A DNA stretch of 64,000 nucleotides, from the NCBI RefSeq assembly GCF_004362245.1, contig NZ_SNWM01000007.1, forward strand, positions 1 through 64,000, read 5' to 3'. Positions within the stretch are counted from its first letter, which is position 1, and the number at the start of each line of letters is the position of its first letter. The notes beneath the pieces are model-generated. The model ran no database searches, had not been told where the DNA came from, and saw only the letters and a list, made by a program, of their open reading frames with translations. Positions 1 through 7,900 of this stretch are shown piece by piece. The position numbers and the translations under genes were made by a program. The stretch comes from Pedobacter duraquae (GTDB taxonomy: Bacteria; Bacteroidota; Bacteroidia; Sphingobacteriales; Sphingobacteriaceae).

Positions 1-327
1 ATCTGGGGATCAGGATCACCGATGCGTGAGTTCCTTTTTGCTGATGATCTTGCTGATGCCTGCTATTTCCTGATGGACAGCTACAATGAGCCTACACTGA
101 TTAACATTGGTACTGGTGTAGATTTAACGATCAAAGACCTGGCTTTGTTGATCAAGAAGACTGTAGGTTACGAAGGTAACCTGGTATTTGACAGCACAAA
201 ACCTGATGGAACACCAAGAAAGCTGATGGATGTAACCAAACTGCATGACCTGGGCTGGAAACATCAGATTAACCTTGAGCAAGGCATCAAACTTGCTTAC
301 GAAGACTTCATCGAAAAGCATACATAA
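1..327 (+). CDS. fcl: GDP-L-fucose synthase, C-terminal part (partial)
   Basis: The reading frame is open from base 1 and ends in TAA at 327, so only about the last 108 residues are in the window. The segment SGSPMREFLFADDLAD followed by INIGTGVDLTIKDLA is characteristic of the C-terminal substrate-binding part of GDP-L-fucose synthase (short-chain dehydrogenase/epimerase fold), which converts GDP-4-keto-6-deoxymannose to GDP-L-fucose with NADPH. The catalytic Tyr/Lys region lies upstream, outside the window. The Met at base 22 is internal and is not the start. The protein is a cytosolic supplier of a nucleotide sugar for surface polysaccharide. The family call is firm because this region is well conserved. 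Confidence 0.9.
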   Translation: MWGSGSPMREFLFADDLADACYFLMDSYNEPTLINIGTGVDLTIKDLALLIKKTVGYEGNLVFDSTKPDGTPRKLMDVTKLHDLGWKHQINLEQGIKLAYEDFIEKHT

Positions 328-339
328 TATTTCCCTTAT

Positions 340-381
340 AGCTAAAGTTGATTACATTTGTTTGTAAAATCAACTTTAGCT
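340..381 (+). promoter_or_regulatory. Perfect 14-bp inverted repeat around the oxyR promoter
   Basis: Bases 340-353 (AGCTAAAGTTGATT) and 368-381 (AATCAACTTTAGCT) are perfect inverted copies separated by 14 bases. A Bacteroidota -7 box TACATTTG lies at 353-360, mostly inside the spacer, and the right arm ends one base before the ATG at 382. The arrangement suits an autoregulatory operator, or an mRNA hairpin over the start codon. This is inference from position and symmetry. Confidence 0.7.
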
Positions 382-1314
382 ATGACGCTTGTTCAACTAG
401 AATATGTTGTTGCCGTAGACACTTACAGAAGTTTTGTAGGTGCTGCAGAGAAATGTTTTGTTACTCAACCCACCTTGAGTATGCAAATTCAGAAACTTGA
501 AGAAATGCTGAACGTCAAACTTTTTGACCGTAGCAAACAACCTGTAGTACCCACTGAAATCGGATCTCAGATCATAGAACAGGCACGAATTATCTTGCAG
601 GAAAGTCAAAAAATCAAAGAAATAATTGACAGTCAGCAGCAAGAAATTGTAGGTGAGATTCGCATCGGCATTATTCCCACGGTTGCGCCCTATCTCCTCC
701 CGCAGGTTATCGCAGCTATGATGGATAAATACCCTGACTTGAATTTAAAGATTTGGGAATATACTACTGAGGATATAATTCATCATCTAAAAACAGGCAT
801 CCTGGATTGCGGCATTCTAGCTACGCCCTTGGGTGATCCTGCGATGTCTGAGATCCCACTGTACTACGAAAATTTTGTAACGTACATCAGCAAAAATAGC
901 CGTCTGTTTAAAAAGAAAGCGATCGACGCTGATGATCTGGAAGATGAAAATATTTGGTTATTAAATGAGGGACACTGCATGCGTTCCCAGGTTCTTAATA
1001 TTTGTCGGTCTACAAAGGATAACAGGATTCAGGGTCTCACTTACAATACGGGTAGCGTGGAGACACTAATCAGAATGGTTGACCGCAATGACGGCGCTAC
1101 CTTATTGCCGGAATTGGCTTTAGCGGAACTCAGTGTCAAACAACTCACTAAAGTTCGTTCGTTTAAATCACCTGAGCCAGTGAGAGAGATCAGTCTTGTA
1201 ACTCATAAGAACTTTATAAAGAAACGCATGCTTAACGCTTTGAAAGAACAAATTCTTGCTGTGATCCCTAAGGCAATGAAGCAACGTAAAAAGAAAGACG
1301 TAATCGGAATTTAA
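382..1314 (+). CDS. oxyR: LysR-family peroxide sensor OxyR
   Basis: A LysR-type transcription factor of 310 residues with an N-terminal winged helix (about residues 1-60; QPTLSMQIQKLE is the recognition helix region) and a C-terminal periplasmic-binding-like sensor domain. Cys199 and Cys208 in GHCMRSQVLNIC have the same x8 spacing, and by my count the same numbering, as the disulphide-forming cysteines of E. coli OxyR. This strongly suggests a hydrogen-peroxide sensor that activates catalase or peroxiredoxin genes. I chose ATG 382; the frame is open to a TTG at 358, but the LysR N-terminus fits 382. csaA follows 3 bases after the stop, so they may be co-transcribed. The peroxiredoxin and AhpD-like genes at 43.3-44.5 kb are possible targets. 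Confidence 0.92.
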   Translation: MTLVQLEYVVAVDTYRSFVGAAEKCFVTQPTLSMQIQKLEEMLNVKLFDRSKQPVVPTEIGSQIIEQARIILQESQKIKEIIDSQQQEIVGEIRIGIIPTVAPYLLPQVIAAMMDKYPDLNLKIWEYTTEDIIHHLKTGILDCGILATPLGDPAMSEIPLYYENFVTYISKNSRLFKKKAIDADDLEDENIWLLNEGHCMRSQVLNICRSTKDNRIQGLTYNTGSVETLIRMVDRNDGATLLPELALAELSVKQLTKVRSFKSPEPVREISLVTHKNFIKKRMLNALKEQILAVIPKAMKQRKKKDVIGI

Positions 1315-1317
1315 CAT

Positions 1318-1653
1318 ATGGAAGAAATCAGTTGGAGCGAGTTTGAACGCGTAGAATTAAGGGCAGGAACGATAATAGAGGTCTTTGATTTCCCTGAAGC
1401 CAGGAAACCCGCCTATAAGATCAAAGTCGACTTCGGAGAGTTTGGTATAAGAACAAGCTCAGCGCAAATCACAGTCCACTACAGCAAAGCGGAGTTACTG
1501 GGCCGTCAGGTTGTCGGTGTAATCAACTTCCCTAAAAAACAAATCGGAAAGTTCATGTCTGAATTTTTGGTTACGGGCTTCGCCGACGAGCAAGGTGCAA
1601 TTGTACTTACAATGATTGAACGCAAAGTTCCCAACGGGAGTAAACTGGTTTAA
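1318..1653 (+). CDS. csaA: CsaA-type tRNA-binding/chaperone protein
   Basis: A 111-residue protein consisting of a single OB-fold tRNA-binding domain of the CsaA family, similar to the C-terminal domain of bacterial MetRS and to Trbp111. Family hallmarks are the [14 protein letters not shown] start, the central SSAQITVHY strand and the [18 protein letters not shown] segment. B. subtilis CsaA is described as a chaperone with export-related activity and binds tRNA as a dimer; the role here is not shown by sequence. The length is normal for the family. The gene starts 3 bases after oxyR. Confidence 0.88.
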   Translation: MEEISWSEFERVELRAGTIIEVFDFPEARKPAYKIKVDFGEFGIRTSSAQITVHYSKAELLGRQVVGVINFPKKQIGKFMSEFLVTGFADEQGAIVLTMIERKVPNGSKLV

Positions 1654-1661
1654 CATAACTG

Positions 1662-1669
1662 TATCTTTG
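1662..1669 (+). promoter_or_regulatory. -7 box TATCTTTG of tadA, nearly leaderless
   Basis: TATCTTTG matches the Bacteroidota -7 consensus TAnnTTTG. Only 4 bases separate it from the tadA ATG at 1674, so transcription should start at or beside the start codon. No clear -33 TTG is visible at the expected distance. Confidence 0.6.
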
Positions 1670-1673
1670 CATT

Positions 1674-2147
1674 ATGAGTTTTTATGATTTTTCTGAAACA
1701 CCAGACCTGGAAGTTGCCGATGTGCACTTTATGAAGCTGGCGCTGCAGGAAGCTGAGCATGCTTTTGCAGCACAAGAAATCCCAATTGGAGCAATTGTGG
1801 TTTGCAAGGGCCGAATTGTTGGCCGGGGGTACAATCTGACTGAGCAGTTAAACGATGTAACTGCGCACGCAGAGATGCAGGCTTTTACTGCGGCTAGTCA
1901 AACATTGGGAGGAAAGTACCTCAAAGATTGTACGCTGTATGTCACGATTGAACCCTGTGTAATGTGTGCCGGCGCCAGCTACTGGACACAAATTGGACGT
2001 ATTGTTTATGGGGCTTCGGAGCCTAAAAGAGGTTTTACCAGCAAGGGCGACACGTTATTACATCCAAAAACTATCGTGAAAGGCGGTGTTCTTGACGAGG
2101 AAGCGGCCAAATTGATGCGCCGTTTCTTTGCCGATAAGCGTGATTAA
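1674..2147 (+). CDS. tadA: tRNA-specific adenosine deaminase TadA
   Basis: A zinc-dependent deaminase of 157 residues that converts A34 of tRNA-Arg(ACG) to inosine. The cytidine-deaminase-like active site is complete: His65-Ala-Glu67 (AHAEMQA), with Glu67 as proton shuttle, and Cys95/Cys98 in PCVMC as zinc ligands. The length agrees with bacterial TadA. The N-terminus has about 15 extra residues before the first helix, as in many Bacteroidota homologues. It has its own promoter-like box directly before the ATG and reads in the same direction as sodA. A related nucleoside or guanine deaminase is less likely given the TadA-like C-terminus (KLMRRFFADKR). Confidence 0.92.
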   Translation: MSFYDFSETPDLEVADVHFMKLALQEAEHAFAAQEIPIGAIVVCKGRIVGRGYNLTEQLNDVTAHAEMQAFTAASQTLGGKYLKDCTLYVTIEPCVMCAGASYWTQIGRIVYGASEPKRGFTSKGDTLLHPKTIVKGGVLDEEAAKLMRRFFADKRD

Positions 2148-2184
2148 AGCCCAAAAAATGTGAACAATCTTTCCCTTTGAATGT

Positions 2185-2192
2185 TATATTTG
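2185..2192 (+). promoter_or_regulatory. -7 box TATATTTG of sodA
   Basis: TATATTTG matches TAnnTTTG. It lies 34 bases upstream of the sodA ATG, leaving a leader of roughly 30 nt. A TTTG at 2176-2179 is too close to serve as a -33 element. Confidence 0.5.
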
Positions 2193-2226
2193 TCTACAAA
2201 TTATTTAAACCTTAAATCATAATAGT

Positions 2227-2838
2227 ATGGCTTTTGAATTACCTGCGTTACATTACGCAACAGATGCACTGGAACCGCATATCGATAAAATGACCATGGA
2301 AATTCACCATGATAAGCATCACCAGGCTTACGTAACTAATTTAAATAAAGCACTGGAAGGAAAACCAGAAGCTTCTCAAAGCATAGAAGAAATCATCAAA
2401 CACATTGAAAAATTCCCTGCTGCAGTACGCAACAATGGCGGTGGACACTATAACCACTCTTTATTCTGGGAAGTTATCGGCCCAAACAAAGGTGGTGAGC
2501 CTACTGGCGCATTAGCTGAGGCTATTAAAGCTGCTTTTGGCTCTTTTGCCGATTTCAAAACTAAATTTGCTGAAGCTGGGGCTACACGTTTTGGTTCTGG
2601 ATGGGCTTGGTTAATTGTTACAGCTGACAAGAAACTTGCTGTGAGCTCTACACCAAATCAAGATAATCCTTTAATGAGTGTTGCTGAAGTAAAGGGCACA
2701 CCAGTGTTGGGTATGGACGTATGGGAACATGCTTATTACTTAAAATATCAAAACAGACGTCCTGACTATATCGCTGCATTCTGGAATGTAGTGAACTGGG
2801 ATGCTGTTGCAGAACGTTTCAAAAAAGCTACAGCTTAA
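2227..2838 (+). CDS. sodA: Superoxide dismutase, Mn/Fe family (Mn-type signature)
   Basis: A cytosolic superoxide dismutase of 203 residues with no signal peptide. The four metal ligands are His27, His77 ([11 protein letters not shown]), Asp164 and His168 ([13 protein letters not shown]). The glycine-rich [11 protein letters not shown] segment together with Gln145 (TPNQDNPLM) is the pattern usually seen in manganese enzymes rather than strict iron enzymes, though cambialistic use is possible. The gene stands alone, with its own promoter box upstream and a strong terminator hairpin downstream. It lies 0.9 kb from oxyR, so this end of the window is rich in oxidative-stress functions. Confidence 0.95.
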   Translation: MAFELPALHYATDALEPHIDKMTMEIHHDKHHQAYVTNLNKALEGKPEASQSIEEIIKHIEKFPAAVRNNGGGHYNHSLFWEVIGPNKGGEPTGALAEAIKAAFGSFADFKTKFAEAGATRFGSGWAWLIVTADKKLAVSSTPNQDNPLMSVAEVKGTPVLGMDVWEHAYYLKYQNRRPDYIAAFWNVVNWDAVAERFKKATA

Positions 2839-2859
2839 TTAAGCTTTAGAATACTTTAC

Positions 2860-2925
2860 AAACACCATTGTCCTTTGAGGGTTTCATATTAAATATGGCC
2901 ACGAAAAGACAATGGTGTTTTGCTT
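2860..2925 (+). terminator. Terminator of sodA
   Basis: A 13-bp perfect stem, AAACACCATTGTC (2860-2872) with GACAATGGTGTTT (2908-2920), is followed by a T-rich stretch. The 35-nt loop contains a second small hairpin (CATATT/AATATG). It separates sodA from the next gene. Confidence 0.75.
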
Positions 2926-2929
2926 TTAG

Positions 2930-2937
2930 TAACTTTG
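2930..2937 (+). promoter_or_regulatory. -7 box TAACTTTG of the rRNA methyltransferase, leaderless
   Basis: TAACTTTG lies 4 bases before the ATG at 2942. The predicted transcription start coincides with the start codon. Confidence 0.6.
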
Positions 2938-2941
2938 CCAA

Positions 2942-4129
2942 ATGGTTGAGATCATACTTAAAAAAGGCAAAGAAAAAGCAGTTCATCAGAAACACCCCTG
3001 GGTATTTTCCGGTGCGATAGATAAAGTTAAAGGCGATCCTGCAAATGGAGATGTTATCAGGCTTCTTGCTGCTGATAAAACTTTCCTGGCATATGGATAT
3101 TATAATGCACAATCCAGAGTAGCTGTTCGTTTGTTGGAATGGGATGAACAACGAATTATTAACAGGGACTGGTATGCAGAAAAACTGCATAAAGCTATCT
3201 CTTCAAGAGGCCACGTCCTTAGGGATTCTGAAACCGATACCTGCCGCCTCGTGTTTAGCGAAGCCGATTATCTACCTGGCCTGATTGTAGACCGATATGC
3301 TGATTTCCTCTCTTTACAAATTTTAAGTTCAGGCATAGAAAATGTCAAGGATGATATCATTGACATACTCCGTTCAGCCTTAAATCCAAAAGGAATTTTC
3401 GATAAAAGTGATGCTACTGCTCGGGATCACGAAAATCTGGAAGCTAAACAAGGTTTACTATGGGGAGAACTCCCTCCAGAGTTTATCGCTGTAAAAGAAA
3501 ATGGCATTAATTATCACATTAACATTGTTAACGGACAGAAGTCTGGATTTTATTGCGATCAACGCGACAACCGTCAAATTCTTGCTGAATATACAAAAGA
3601 CAAAAAAGTATTAGATTGCTTCTGTTATAGCGGCGGTTTTTCATTGAACAGCCTAAGACACGGTGCAAGTCATGTAACAAGCGTAGACAGCTCCGCATTA
3701 GCGCTGGAGACACTTCAGCATAACATTCAACTCAATGGATTTGACATACAACAAAATACCAGCGTTCAGGCGGATGTAAACAAACAACTGCGTAAATTTA
3801 AAGACGAAGGTCATCTTTTTGATGTCGTTGTTCTTGACCCACCAAAATATGCCCCTTCTCGTTCAGCACTGGATCGTGCTGCGAGGGCCTACAAGGATCT
3901 AAATAGACTAGGTATGGCGTTACTGCCTCCGGGTGGCCTTTTAGCTACATTTTCTTGTTCCGGTGCAGTAGACATAGAAACATTCAAGCAAATCATCGCG
4001 TGGGCCGCACTTGATGCCGGAAGGGAAGTACAGATCGTAAAACAGTTTACTCAACCGGAAGATCACCCCGTTAGAATTTCCTTCCCTGAAGGAGAGTACT
4101 TAAAAGGCCTGCTATTACGTGTGTTATAG
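2942..4129 (+). CDS. rlmI: 23S rRNA (cytosine-5) methyltransferase, RlmI-like
   Basis: A SAM-dependent methyltransferase of 395 residues with an N-terminal PUA domain (about 1-75, GKEKAVHQKHPWVFSGAI) and a C-terminal Rossmann methyltransferase domain. The SAM-binding loop is VLDCFCYSGGFSLNSL and the DPPKY motif (VLDPPKYAPS) marks the active site; FSCSGAV supplies a further cysteine. The domain order and length match RlmI (YccW), which modifies C1962 of 23S rRNA in E. coli. The -7 box 4 bases before the ATG fixes the start. The 3' end overlaps the convergent small membrane-protein gene by 6 bases. Confidence 0.87.
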   Translation: MVEIILKKGKEKAVHQKHPWVFSGAIDKVKGDPANGDVIRLLAADKTFLAYGYYNAQSRVAVRLLEWDEQRIINRDWYAEKLHKAISSRGHVLRDSETDTCRLVFSEADYLPGLIVDRYADFLSLQILSSGIENVKDDIIDILRSALNPKGIFDKSDATARDHENLEAKQGLLWGELPPEFIAVKENGINYHINIVNGQKSGFYCDQRDNRQILAEYTKDKKVLDCFCYSGGFSLNSLRHGASHVTSVDSSALALETLQHNIQLNGFDIQQNTSVQADVNKQLRKFKDEGHLFDVVVLDPPKYAPSRSALDRAARAYKDLNRLGMALLPPGGLLATFSCSGAVDIETFKQIIAWAALDAGREVQIVKQFTQPEDHPVRISFPEGEYLKGLLLRVL

Positions 4130-4360
4130 CTCTTCTTTTTCGTAAGCTCCGGTGATGGCGTAATAGCCGAATATCACCAGGCCTGCACTTATCGGAATAA
4201 ATATGAACAGGATAATTCCCCATTGCAGCGCAGTGTTGGTTTGTGCAATGCCTGGTTCTGCTAATCTGGTCTTTTCAATAGCCTGTATAAACAGGAAAAC
4301 GACAGCTGCTGGACCAAGAAGGATCCAGCACAATCCCAGTGCTTTTTTTAACTTGTTCAT
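4124..4360 (-). CDS. Small two-helix membrane protein (DUF6814-like)
   Basis: A 78-residue protein with two predicted transmembrane helices, about residues 8-26 (LGLCWILLGPAAVVFLF) and 46-67 (WGIILFIFIPISAGLVIFGYY), and a short charged tail. It resembles the small proteins annotated DUF6814 that sit beside MHS-type transporters in Bacteroidota; that name is from memory. Its ATG is 5 bases after the stop of the transporter gene, so the two are almost certainly co-transcribed. It may be an accessory subunit of the transporter. The molecular function is unknown. Confidence 0.75.
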   Translation of the reverse strand: MNKLKKALGLCWILLGPAAVVFLFIQAIEKTRLAEPGIAQTNTALQWGIILFIFIPISAGLVIFGYYAITGAYEKEEL

Positions 4361-4365
4361 TTCAA

Positions 4366-5898
4366 TTACGTGTTTGATTCTGTGATTTCGCCATGGTCTG
4401 GCTTCTGATTAGATAAGTAGATGGCGCCGATGACAAAACTCAATGCCGCAATCCCGATCGGATACCAGAGCCCCGTAAGCGGCGTTGACCCAGGGAAACT
4501 TGCAATAAGCGTTGCAACAAAAGGCACCAGTCCGCCAAAGACTCCGTTTCCTACATGATAGGGTAACGACATAGACGTGTACCTGATTTTTGTTGGAAAT
4601 AACTCTACTAAAAATGCTGCAATTGGCCCATACACCATGGTAACCAACAAGATTTGAAAAAAGACCAAGCCAACAAACTTCCAGAATGTTGTTGTAGAAA
4701 GCTTCTTGTCTTTCATAAGTTCAGTGGAATCAAGCACCTTTCCGTTAGCAGTTTTAGTCAAAGATTTTATGCTCGTAAAAGAAGCACCATTAACCAAAAC
4801 AACTGTACTTTTTTGTGTAATAAGACTGTCTCCCGCCTGCACTTCCTTAGCAATCACGGGTACGGAGACTGATTTGACATCTTGTTGGGTGATCTGACTA
4901 AAATCAGTATCATCAAGAAATATCTGATAAATAGGTCTGTAAAAGATAATGCCTAAAAGCATTCCCGAAAGCATGATCCATTTTCGACCAACCTTGTCAC
5001 TCCAGGATCCAAAAATCACAAAGAATGGTGTGGCGAATACTATTCCCCAAAGCAAGATATATCTGGAATCATTAAAATCAAGTTTACACGTGTTTTCCAG
5101 GAACGATTGCGCATAAAATTGCCCCGTGTACCAGATTACCCCCTGTCCCATCGTTGCTCCAAACAGCGCAAGCAATACCATTTTAAAATTAGCTTTCTTG
5201 CTAAAGCTTTCTTTGAGTGGATTCTTTGAAACCTTCCCTTCGGCTTTTAGCTTTGTGAACATCGGTGATTCATGCATCTTCATACGAATATAGATAGACA
5301 CCCCCACTAACAGAATCGATAGCAAAAAAGGAATTCGCCAACCCCAGGCAGCAAAATCAGAAGCACCAATTAAATTCTTTGTTAGCACGATAACACCGAG
5401 CGACAGGAAAAGGCCTCCCGTTGCTGTAGTCTGGATCCAACTGGTGAAATAACCCCTACGGTTCACTGGGGCATGTTCTGCGACATATGTAGCAGCACCT
5501 CCATATTCTCCTCCTAAAGCCAATCCCTGAACCAGCCTTAACAGCAATACCAACAAGGGAGCAGCATAGCCGATACTAGAGTAAGAAGGGATAAGTCCGA
5601 TCAGGAATGTAGACCCTCCCATCAGCACAAGTGTAAGTAGAAAAGTATATTTCCGTCCAATAAGGTCGCCTAAACGTCCGAACACCAGCGCGCCGAATGG
5701 CCTGACGATAAAGCCGGCAGCAAAAATCGCCAGTGTATTGATCAGCGCAGATGCACCCGCATCTGCAGGAAATAGTTGTGCGCCAATGATAGTAGCAAGA
5801 CTACCAAAAATATAAAAATCATACCATTCAATCAGTGTGCCAAGAGAGGAGGCACCGATCACTTTGAAAATATTGTTCTTTCCAGATTCCGGGTTCAT
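4366..5898 (-). CDS. MFS transporter, metabolite:H+ symporter family
   Basis: A 510-residue inner-membrane transporter of the MHS branch (ProP/ShiA/KgtP-like). Signatures are SLGTLIEWYDFYIFG at the start, RPFGALVFGRLGDLIGRK in loop 2-3 and RLVQGLALGGEYGGAATYVAEHAP. Members import organic acids, betaine or shikimate with protons; the substrate cannot be told here. At 510 residues it is longer than the usual 420-450: about 75 hydrophilic residues (roughly 328-403) are inserted between predicted helices 9 and 10, on the periplasmic side. A long imperfect hairpin abuts the start codon (5901-5942). The small membrane gene follows directly. Confidence 0.88.
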   Translation of the reverse strand: MNPESGKNNIFKVIGASSLGTLIEWYDFYIFGSLATIIGAQLFPADAGASALINTLAIFAAGFIVRPFGALVFGRLGDLIGRKYTFLLTLVLMGGSTFLIGLIPSYSSIGYAAPLLVLLLRLVQGLALGGEYGGAATYVAEHAPVNRRGYFTSWIQTTATGGLFLSLGVIVLTKNLIGASDFAAWGWRIPFLLSILLVGVSIYIRMKMHESPMFTKLKAEGKVSKNPLKESFSKKANFKMVLLALFGATMGQGVIWYTGQFYAQSFLENTCKLDFNDSRYILLWGIVFATPFFVIFGSWSDKVGRKWIMLSGMLLGIIFYRPIYQIFLDDTDFSQITQQDVKSVSVPVIAKEVQAGDSLITQKSTVVLVNGASFTSIKSLTKTANGKVLDSTELMKDKKLSTTTFWKFVGLVFFQILLVTMVYGPIAAFLVELFPTKIRYTSMSLPYHVGNGVFGGLVPFVATLIASFPGSTPLTGLWYPIGIAALSFVIGAIYLSNQKPDHGEITESNT

Positions 5899-5900
5899 AA

Positions 5901-5942
5901 GAGGTTAAATATTTGGCTTTTATAAAGCTACAATATAACCTC
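5901..5942 (-). promoter_or_regulatory. Inverted repeat in the leader of the MHS transporter gene
   Basis: GAGGTTA (5901-5907) and TAACCTC (5936-5942) form the outer stem, and GCTTT/AAAGC can form the inner stem. The structure ends 2 bases before the ATG (5896-5898). It may be an operator or a translational control hairpin; nothing more can be said from sequence. Confidence 0.4.
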
Positions 5943-5974
5943 AATGATTCACATTTTTTAAAATATTGTAATTT

Positions 5975-7036
5975 TTATTCCTCTTCCCTAAAGAAAACTT
6001 TGTAATAGTTCATCGCTTTACCATCGTCGTATCCCTTTTCAATAAGTTCCTTATCACCATGGATATAGATATGGAAGTTCTTATCAAGCTTAAGTACGCT
6101 TTTAAACACCCGTGCCTGCTTTTTCACCGCCGCACTGGAGATATCGAATGTGTCAGCTATCGTAGCGTCAAACTCTTCTTCGTAGCTCTTTTTATAATTT
6201 TTAAATGATGCAATCCCTTCTTCGTTAGCGATTACCTCATTAGCAAACTCATCAATATCAAAGCTTTCCTTTTCTTTGAAATACTTCATTGACTTATTAA
6301 GTAAGTCAATTTTGTCTGCTTTAGAGATATCAAAATCCTCATCCAACTTCTCAGTCACAAAGTTCTTATACACACCCAGAATATTGTTTGTCTGATTAAA
6401 GTTATCATTCCTAACCTTAAGCTTCAGGAAATCATCCTTCCAGTACACTGCCTCTGCACTTCTATTTGTTTGATCAATGACCGCCACCTTATATCCTTCC
6501 GCTGCATCAGTGTTAAAGATCAGACATCCTTTATCCAACTTACTGATATTAATTGCTTCTTCCTCATAGCTCATGTTGAATCCAGCCTGTTCAGGATATA
6601 CTTTGAGGTATGTTTCTTTAGTCTCTGACTTAAAAATACCAATGGCGTCATGGAGATCGCCCTCGATCTGAACATTCTCAAAATAGGCAACATACAGTTC
6701 ACCCGCCTTAATTTTAGGATGATTTGAAAGATCATAGAGGTATTTAGCCAGTTGCTGACTATTCTCATGAAAGTGTTCACCATTCTCAAAAACATCATGC
6801 ACAAAATGATAAACCTCATTGAGATTCAAATCCTCATTAGGATGCATAAACCGATAGATCTCGGTCGTTTTCTGATATGGACTCAGAAAATAACTGATTA
6901 GGATATTTTTTAAGGACTCGTCCTGGATATTTAAAGACTGTTCTGAAAGGACATAAAATTCATCCTGCGCTTTATTACCCACCCTGTGGATGGAAAGTTC
7001 AGCCAAGGTGGCTTCAAAAAAAGAAATCATGGACAA
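5975..7036 (-). CDS. Nucleoid-associated protein, NdpA/YejK family
   Basis: A 353-residue cytosolic protein recognisable as the 37-kDa nucleoid-associated family (Pfam NA37; E. coli YejK). Supporting segments are the N-terminal IHRVGNKAQDEFYVLSEQ, the central YVAYFENVQIEGDLHDAIGIFKSE, and the C-terminal KNFHIYIHGDKELIEKGYD. The family binds nucleoids, but its detailed function is poorly understood. It is acidic overall (many Asp/Glu), which is unusual for a simple DNA-coating protein. It lies 5 bases upstream of terC and probably shares its transcript. Confidence 0.82.
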   Translation of the reverse strand: MSMISFFEATLAELSIHRVGNKAQDEFYVLSEQSLNIQDESLKNILISYFLSPYQKTTEIYRFMHPNEDLNLNEVYHFVHDVFENGEHFHENSQQLAKYLYDLSNHPKIKAGELYVAYFENVQIEGDLHDAIGIFKSETKETYLKVYPEQAGFNMSYEEEAINISKLDKGCLIFNTDAAEGYKVAVIDQTNRSAEAVYWKDDFLKLKVRNDNFNQTNNILGVYKNFVTEKLDEDFDISKADKIDLLNKSMKYFKEKESFDIDEFANEVIANEEGIASFKNYKKSYEEEFDATIADTFDISSAAVKKQARVFKSVLKLDKNFHIYIHGDKELIEKGYDDGKAMNYYKVFFREEE

Positions 7037-7041
7037 AAGTA

Positions 7042-7827
7042 CTAAACCTTATTCTTTTCCGGGGACTCTCTTAACTTTATCGGCTTTTTTCCCTTGTTTT
7101 TCATTTTTAAGTTGAGCAACTCTACAAGGACAGAGAAAGCCATAGCAAAATAGATATAGCCTTTAGGAATATGTTGATCCAATCCCTCTGCAAGCAGCGA
7201 AACGCCAATAAGTAATAAAAATGATAGGGCAAGCATTTTAACCGTTGGGTGTTTGTTAACAAATCCACTAATGGCCCCGGCAGAGATCATCATAATAATC
7301 ACCGCAATAACAACTGCTGCGATCATAATCTCAACATGATCCGCCATACCCACAGCGGTAATTACAGAATCCAGGGAGAAAACAATATCCAACAGTAAGA
7401 TCTGTATCAGGACACCACTAAATGTATAAACTTTAACATTACCGGCTTCTTCTTCTTCCCCTTCCAGCTTCAAATGGATTTCATGCGTACTTTTGTAAAT
7501 CAGGAACAAGCCACCCACAATCAGGATCAAATCTCTTCCCGAGATGGCTAGCTTTTCAAGCCACTCTTTATTATCCAGTTTAATTAATTCGCCTAGATTA
7601 AACAGAGTGGCTGTTAATGTCATAACCCAACTTAACGAAAGCAGCAGCAAAATCCTGGTAATCATAGCTAACCCTAAGCCCCACTGGCGCCCACTTTTCT
7701 GTTTTTCTTCTGGCAGTTTAGAAGACAAGATCGAAATGAAAATAATATTATCAATCCCCAAGACGATCTCTAATAAGGTTAGCGTAATTAATGAGATCCA
7801 GGTTTCGGGTTGTGATAAGATTTCCAT
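7042..7827 (-). CDS. TerC-family integral membrane protein
   Basis: A 261-residue protein with about seven transmembrane helices and the TerC signatures LEIVLGIDNIIFISIL at the N-terminus and LLDIVFSLDSVITAVGMAD in the middle, each carrying conserved intramembrane acidic residues. TerC/Alx/YkoY-type proteins are linked to tellurite resistance and to manganese export coupled to secretion; which applies here is unknown. A central hydrophilic loop (KLEGEEEEAGNVK) and a basic C-terminus (KMKNKGKKPIK) are cytosolic by the positive-inside rule. It follows the nucleoid-associated gene by 5 bases. Confidence 0.88.
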   Translation of the reverse strand: MEILSQPETWISLITLTLLEIVLGIDNIIFISILSSKLPEEKQKSGRQWGLGLAMITRILLLLSLSWVMTLTATLFNLGELIKLDNKEWLEKLAISGRDLILIVGGLFLIYKSTHEIHLKLEGEEEEAGNVKVYTFSGVLIQILLLDIVFSLDSVITAVGMADHVEIMIAAVVIAVIIMMISAGAISGFVNKHPTVKMLALSFLLLIGVSLLAEGLDQHIPKGYIYFAMAFSVLVELLNLKMKNKGKKPIKLRESPEKNKV

Positions 7828-7846
7828 AGTGATATACTCGCTAATA

Positions 7847-7881
7847 TAAAAAAGCTTGCTGAATTACTCAACAAGCTTTAA
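7847..7881 (-). terminator. Terminator of the sigma/anti-sigma/repeat-protein operon
   Basis: On the minus strand an AAAGCTTG...CAAGCTTT stem, extended by about four pairs with one G-U, is followed by a T-run. It lies directly after the stop at 7901. Confidence 0.65.
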
Positions 7882-7900
7882 CATATATTGTTCTGAAAGG

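Noticed and set aside
2846-3190. 114-codon frame on the minus strand over the terminator and the start of the rRNA methyltransferase gene
   Set aside because: It is the shadow of the well-supported plus-strand gene, has cysteine-rich composition with no family resemblance, and runs through the sodA terminator.
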